DNA of 64,000 nucleotides from Karalla daura (taxonomy: Eukaryota; Chordata; Actinopteri; Chaetodontiformes; Leiognathidae): the NCBI GenBank assembly GCA_029224185.1, contig CM055191.1, positions 10,844,036-10,908,035 on the forward strand, in the 5' to 3' direction. This document shows, one piece after another, positions 59,885 through 64,000 of this stretch. How positions within the stretch are numbered: the first letter of the stretch is position 1; each line of letters opens with the position of its first letter. Below the pieces are notes generated by a model. That model did not search any database. It worked only from the letters and a program-made list of their open reading frames with translations, and had not been told where the DNA came from. The translations under genes and the position numbers were made by a program.

Positions 59885-61067
59885 GGTGCTCAGAGGTAGA
59901 ATTTGCACCTTGGTGTCTCAGTGTCTTGAGAATGTGCTTCTGACAGGGAACTAAGCTCAGTGAACGTAACAGATCTGCAAAACTGTGTAGCAGAAAATAA
60001 TCTTTTTCTGTGAAGAGTTCAACCACTTCTGCTTATATGTAAGTCAAACCTCTCTAAAGTTGTTCCCCATTTGGTTTGATTCAGCTCAGGTTCTTCAAGA
60101 GCAGCACATCCTAGTAATTGGAAGTTGCCTAGTCGTCTGAAATTCACTCTTAGTAGCACTATTTCTTTGGGCCCACATGCCACTTCAGTCAACGAGAGTG
60201 CAGGACAGGACAAGACAGGACACGTCTTTAGATGTTCTGTGGTCTGGGTGCTGAGGTGTTCACTGTTGTTGTCACTGCACAAGTCTCTGAACAAACAGAA
60301 GACGTACAGTAGTATCTGTCTCTATTCAAACAACTCAAACTTATATGTTAATTTTTGGATCGAATAAATAGAGCTGCAAAACCTTAGTGGGCATAATTTC
60401 CTTTGTTTTGTTGTGACAAGCATCAGTAAGTGGCTGAATGTCATGTAAAGTGGCACACAACAATGTCAACAAAAACATTGCATTGTTGTTGTTGTTGTTG
60501 TTGTGGTTTATATCTTAATTATACTGAGTTATCTATTATTATTATTATTGTTTTTCATCTCATATATACATGGCAGCGTACTGAGAAAATGCGATACAAT
60601 CTTCTGGTTGTAGTGTGTTTATATCAAGGGTTCCTCATTCCTAAAGTGGCAGCTGTGCGACCATGTGTTTCTGAGCTCAGACAAAGTAATGAAACTGCAT
60701 AAATGATTAACAGGATATTGTTTTTTAACTTATTTTTCCTGTGACCAGTTTAAGTTCTTCTTTTTATCTGTACTTTTATCTGTACAAACAGCAAGAGGTA
60801 ATACTTTCTCAGGGACAGGGTTGTTGGTTTTACTGCTTCTAGCCACTAGACGGTCACACTGAAGAATCTTTGTGTTGTGTCTTGTTTAAGCTGCATATAT
60901 TTCCTGTCCCGAGTGGTAATTACCTGTTGGTAATACTTGTCCCAAACAGCCCTTCTCAGTTTCTGCCATTTTCAAAAATGAGTAAAAATGAGTCTGTTTG
61001 TCAGTTTTGGACAACAGTAAAAGATAAGCCAAATTCTGAGCCAAATTCTGCTTTTAGGTGTTTCATT
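59885..61067. other. Upstream of the lectin gene
   Basis: The stretch contains the lectin 5' UTR and promoter (not delimited) and an ORF on the minus strand at 60019-60294 that matches no family I recognise. It also has short GTT and ATT runs (60485-60505, 60535-60550). No second gene can be supported. Confidence 0.4.
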
Positions 61068-61172
61068 ATTCCGAGGAGTCCCATCCACCCACTTCCATGT
61101 CCCTCCACCTCTCTGTCCCTCTGTCTCACCCAGTCCAATCCACACTCGCTTGTCGAAACCTTGCATGAATTT
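61068..61172 (-). pseudogene. Orphan duplicated lectin-domain exon
   Basis: This matches the fifth exon of the neighbouring lectin gene (58526-58626): KFMQGFDKRVWIGLGE, then TWKWVDGTP. The acceptor (GGTTAACCAG type) is kept and the intron beside it is also similar, with 'acagacacagttataaatacag' shared. The donor is lost, a small insertion adds a Gly-Gln-Arg-rich stretch after WIGL, and no flanking lectin exons are visible. It is a relic of a segmental duplication. Confidence 0.75.
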
Positions 61173-61261
61173 CTGGTTAACAGACACAGTTATAAATACA
61201 GTTACATTGTAAAATCTCCATGTTGCTCTGTGTGACATTGCTGGTCGATGTAGTTCCCTTA

Positions 61262-61330
61262 AATATACACTCACTCACACACACACACACTCACACACAC
61301 ACACACACACTCACAAACTCACACACACTA
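61262..61330 (+). repeat. (CA)n-rich microsatellite
   Basis: CA repeats interrupted by TCACA steps lie between the orphan lectin exon and the transposase remnant. The region 61340-62010 around it shows no recognisable gene. Confidence 0.85.
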
Positions 61331-62019
61331 CTGCTGCTGCTGAATAATGCCAGCAGCCAAACTCTGTGTCAAAATGAACAAAATGAACAACAAAAGGAAC
61401 ATTAGAATCATGTCATCTCAACTTCAGTGTACAGGTCATTTTGACCATGTTTGCATGATAACTTGTTGTGATTCGGTCTCTGGCCTGCAGAGGGAGCGCT
61501 TGGCCTTGTCTCATCATCTCAGCCAGTATTGAGGAGCCGACCTGCAGCTCTCTGGTGCCAATCCTTCAACTTACCTCCATGCTCCAGGTCTCCTCCATTG
61601 TCCTGCTTCTGGTCGCGTCTTCCTTGGATCTCCTCCGTCTCCTGCTGGCTCGACCGCTTTCGTTTTCGTTGCCCCCAAAATGCATCGTCCCTTTGGCGCT
61701 GTGTGAGCACTGCAAGTCTTGGATGTTTTGTCACTATGTCGAGGTCTAACTAACAGAATACAGTTATATACGAAACTGAAAAACAAGGATTTGACAGTAA
61801 GAGCAGCCACACACACTGCACTCATAATGCCAAGGAAAGTGCAACTATTTTTATTCACAAACATAAAGTAGCATACATTACTGTAGACTACATAAAAATA
61901 AAATGTACACACTATTCTCTACATGTACAAAATGTAAACACAAACAAAAACATGAAAAATCATTTACCACTGATTACTGTATTTACTGTAAGGCTACAAT
62001 GATAGATAATCGATAACCG

Positions 62020-62580
62020 ACTTACGTCCACATACTTGTACCACGGCTCTTTCACTCTGTCACTGTTCTTCTCAAATGGTGAAAAAAAGGTAAATCTGCT
62101 TCATGGTCATCTGATGTTTCTTGAATACCCGGTCTATTGTAGAAATGCTGGTAGAGTTGATGTTTTTGAAGGTGGCATTGTCTGGCAGGACTGCATCACG
62201 GATCTGTCTCAATGTCAAAGCATGATTTGCAATCACCATGTTACAGATCTCTTGTTTTGTTGTTCATTTGGAAGTCTTTCTCTGCCACCCATGCGAGGTT
62301 GTCCTCCAATCCTGGACATAGAAATCATATGTATGACGTATGTATGACATAGAGTACATGCCCCTTTTCCCTGCAGAAGGTTTGGATGATGGAGGTGACC
62401 GTAGAGTGGGGTGCATTAGGCTGCACTCGGCAACCTGCTATAATTGTGGCACGAATTTCATCGGGGACAACATGGTGTCTTTGTGCCCCTTGGCGCACTT
62501 CCTCCCTATTCCACCACCATGAATCCTCACTCCTCCTCTTCCTCCTCCTCCTCTTATTCTTCTTCCTCCTCCTTCTCTTC
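62020..62580 (-). mobile_element. Tc1/IS630-type transposase remnant
   Basis: Minus-strand translation gives VPDEIRATII, a shortened linker, RVQPNAPHSTVTSIIQTF, then a frameshift. Next comes ICNMVIANHALTLRQIRDAV, a STSISTIDRVFKKHQMTMKQIY helix, and a second frameshift with a residual NSDRVKEPWYKYV-like run. This matches the N-terminal helix-turn-helix half of a transposase common in fish genomes (Tc1-mariner/IS630 group). The catalytic half is absent. The N-terminal Gly/Arg stretch has been replaced by a purine-rich GGA/GAA repeat (62520-62585). Confidence 0.7.
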
Positions 62581-62589
62581 CTCCCACTT

Positions 62590-63200
62590 CCCAGAGCAGA
62601 AAGTTGCCCTGGTTCATTTGCTTGGCGAGGTACCTCCATGTTCATACTGCAAATGGCACAGGCCCTGGCCAAGATCAAATCACAATTATAGACAGCACCT
62701 GTCAGGAAACTAAACAAACTGTTTGATTGGTCATCTGAGACGTGGGAAACACCACGTTCGTTAATCAAGGTCTAATTTCACCTGACCGTCGATTACTGTC
62801 ATGAGTTTGTCAAATGTTCCAAGAAATTCATACGAGGTGTTCATGTTGACAGCTGAACAGACTACTGTGCGTATGATGACTCAGAATGAAATCATGCTGA
62901 CGTGTTTTGAAGAGAACAACCATTAGACTGAAACTCAACTAGTCGGTTTAGATAAGCAACATCTATTAATAAAAAACAATGTGCTAAATGTGGGCTCATT
63001 GTGCGAACTGTAGGTTACTTGAACATAACCATTTGCAAAGATGCAGATGCAGAGACACTTGGGATGTACTAAGACGTTTGCAATTTGATAAAATTGATGA
63101 GAAATGACATTCTGTTGTGAACAATTGCAAGGTGGCTTGGAGATTTGTCCATGTTGTTTTGAGAAAGCCATATCTGTTTCAAAAAACGACTTCATCACTA
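62590..63200. other. Intergenic, no gene recognised
   Basis: AT-rich unique sequence. No exon, repeat family or RNA gene is evident. Confidence 0.4.
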
Positions 63201-64000
63201 TCTGGCCATTTCAGGATGAATATTTCATTTCAAAGTTCAAATGCAGTTTTAATATAACAAATACAGAGTTGGCAAAATATTAAATCTAAACCTGATGCAA
63301 TTTCACCTTGATTTAAAAGGGAGCTAGGATGAAAAAGCATTTTTACCCTGGTTCTGACTAAGAGCCGACTATTTCCAGGTCAAAGTCCTAAAACACCACC
63401 ATGTCCTCATTATGAACAACAATGACAATCTTTTAACTGTGTGTGACCAGAGCTTTTGTGGTTGGGAGGTGTGATTATTATTATTATACGATAAAAGACA
63501 GAAGGAGCGGGAGCTGCTCTCGTGTTAGACACACAGCACAACGGTGTGGGAACTGTGACACTGAAACCTTTCTGGTTTCCTGCGTGGCTTGTTAATGGGG
63601 GCTGCTCTTAGGCCCCTCTTAAGTTTTCTTAAAGCTGCAACTTTGCATGGGCAGTGCACCCGAAAGTGGGTCATCAAATCTATGTGAATTTAAAATACAT
63701 ATTTCATATATTGTGTGTATTTTTTTTTATTTATATGAGGGATGAGTATTATCCTCAGCAAGATATGTGACAGCCATGTTCTTCTTTTTCATAATATATA
63801 ATGTAGAGAAATGGAAAAATGCATACGTGCGACCAGAGCTGTTGTGGTCGGGACGTGTGATGTTCTGCCCATCCCTCAGACACATCTTCGACCACTTGTG
63901 AGCTTCAGACTCCTGTCTGCTCAGATGTTTTGTGCAAATATCTGCAGAGATACACACATGAAAGAGAGCGGCAAAGAGCTCGCAGACACGGACATCCTCT
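63201..64000. repeat. RNase-unit flanking DNA beyond the lectin gene
   Basis: The block 'ggatgaatatttcatttcaaa' near 63213 parallels 57236. About 63570-63700 parallels the 3' UTR of genes E and F ('tggtttcctgcgtg', 'cttaaagctgcaactttgca', 'gggcagtgcac'). About 63740-63960 parallels 57380-57560 ('cagcaagatatgtgaca', 'gaaatggaaaaatgca', 'cctcagacaca'). No coding sequence is left between them, so this is a relic or the edge of another unit. Confidence 0.6.

Noticed and set aside
61519..61734. Overlapping ORFs near 61.5-61.9 kb
   Set aside because: No recognisable domain, no plausible splice partners, and similar coding potential in several frames.
62325..62768. 147-residue minus-strand ORF with an Arg/Lys-rich tract as a nuclear protein gene
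   Set aside because: The basic tract is a GGA/GAA simple repeat and the rest matches a frameshifted transposase N-terminus.

Overview
The window is vertebrate nuclear DNA, most likely from a teleost fish. Genes are split by GT-AG introns. The spaces between them carry long GATA/CTAT, CA and TC microsatellites, tRNA-SINE-like repeats, a decayed Tc1 transposon and small inverted-repeat elements. No prokaryotic or organellar feature is visible. I could join exons with consistent phase for four multi-exon genes, and each joined reading frame is an exact multiple of three.

Left half (1-40 kb): three conserved genes. PRPF3, a U4/U6 snRNP splicing factor, is on the minus strand with 16 coding exons (4923 down to 796). 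CIART/CHRONO, a circadian transcriptional repressor, is on the minus strand with 5 coding exons (17586 down to 15204). CA14, a membrane carbonic anhydrase, is on the plus strand with 11 coding exons (27560 to 39176) plus one candidate cassette exon. PRPF3, CIART and CA14 are also neighbours on human 1q21.2, so this is a conserved synteny block.

Right half (40-57 kb): a fast-evolving tandem family of secreted RNase A-like proteins. There are five intact genes (41107, 45205, 48084, 53004, 56071), one pseudogene (43565) and at least one ghost unit that has flanks but no gene. Each intact gene has an untranslated first exon and a single coding exon. All five proteins keep both catalytic histidines of RNase A, but the Lys41 motif is altered and the disulfide plan is rewired. 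Three end in a GPI-anchor-like hydrophobic tail; two have lost it and should be freely secreted. This array is the most unusual content of the window.

Right end (58-64 kb): a minus-strand CD209-like C-type lectin with a membrane anchor, a coiled-coil stalk of 14-residue repeats and a mannose-type EPN/WND domain. It is followed by an orphan duplicated lectin exon, a decayed Tc1/IS630-type transposase fragment, and another stretch of RNase-unit flanking DNA. That last stretch suggests the RNase array continues past the window. An RNase-like cluster beside a lectin receptor suggests a host-defence locus, but this is inference.
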